Positions 14,329-14,401 of a DNA stretch of 14,401 nucleotides are shown here, piece by piece. Within the stretch, counting starts at the first letter, position 1. The number at the start of each line of letters is the position of its first letter. The stretch is from Pseudanabaenaceae cyanobacterium MP8IB2.15. GTDB taxonomy: Bacteria > Cyanobacteriota > Cyanobacteriia > Pseudanabaenales > Pseudanabaenaceae. Where the stretch lies: positions 1-14,401 of the forward strand of contig JARCMB010000232.1 of the NCBI GenBank assembly GCA_030248825.1. Direction: 5' to 3'. The position numbers and the translations under genes are program-made. The notes beneath the pieces are model-generated. The model was given only the letters and a program-made list of their open reading frames with translations. It did not search any database and was not told the origin of the DNA.

Positions 14329-14401
14329 CGGGCTAGACAGGACTCTAACCTGTGACCGTCCGCTTAGAAGGCGGATGCTCTATACAGCTGAGCTACTAGC
14401 C
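14329..14401 (-). tRNA. tRNA-Arg(UCU), 5' base missing at window edge
   Basis: The minus strand folds as a complete cloverleaf except for the first G, which would be at 14402. Acceptor strand (G)GGCTAG pairs with CTAGCCC, discriminator G; D-stem GCTC/GAGC; anticodon stem TCCGC/GCGGA with loop CTTCTAA (anticodon TCT, Arg); T-stem ACAGG/CCTGT. CCA is not encoded. The D-loop reads AGCTGTATA and the T-loop TTAGAGT, so position 19 is U and position 56 is A in place of the usual G19 and C56. All stems are perfect, so it is probably functional. Confidence 0.95.

Overview
The window comes from a cyanobacterial chromosome. The palindrome GCGATCGC (HIP1) occurs at least six times (330, 4817, 5369, 6284, 8793, 12854), CGATCG is dense throughout, and several genes are cyanobacterial in type: a Zur-like Fur protein, DUF4079, a membrane-linked DUF559-like nuclease and a RHH-like/HNH gene pair. 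The genus cannot be fixed from the sequence alone.

Left part (1-3800, all genes on the minus strand). At the edge is a fragment of a four-carbon acid sugar kinase (DUF1537) that begins at its nucleotide-binding domain. Upstream of it lies a membrane-anchored PD-(D/E)XK-like protein whose frame continues past a TAG stop as far as the kinase ATG. Next come a roughly 250-bp relic of an IS200/IS605-type element (TnpB tail plus right-end hairpins), a Dps ferritin, a DsbA-like thiol oxidoreductase lipoprotein, a DUF4079 membrane protein cut short, and a Zur-like zinc regulator. Dps, a DsbA-like protein and a metalloregulator together suggest a metal and redox stress neighbourhood, although nothing shows that they are co-regulated.

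Middle (3800-10250, plus strand). An ABC exporter half-transporter has a non-canonical ATPase site. It is followed after 53 bp by a complete B12-dependent methionine synthase (metH). After metH comes a tightly coupled pair (TAATG overlap): a small RHH-like protein and an HNH nuclease, an arrangement that resembles a toxin-antitoxin or defence module.

Right part (10250-14401, minus strand). A complete IS256-family element is bounded by 24-bp imperfect terminal inverted repeats, and its transposase is broken by one frameshift. Then come a large RTX-repeat protein with a phytase-esterase-like domain and EF-hand-like calcium loops, a small SAM-dependent methyltransferase, and a tRNA-Arg(UCU) running off the right edge. 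In that tRNA the usual tertiary pair G19-C56 appears to be replaced by U19-A56.

The window mixes core genes (metH, dps, zur, tRNA) with accessory and decaying DNA: an IS relic, an IS256 copy, two truncated genes and a possible nonsense-shortened gene. The most interesting items are the compensated tRNA, the RHH-like/HNH pair, the TnpB-less element that keeps an omega-RNA-like end, and the degenerate ABC ATPase site.
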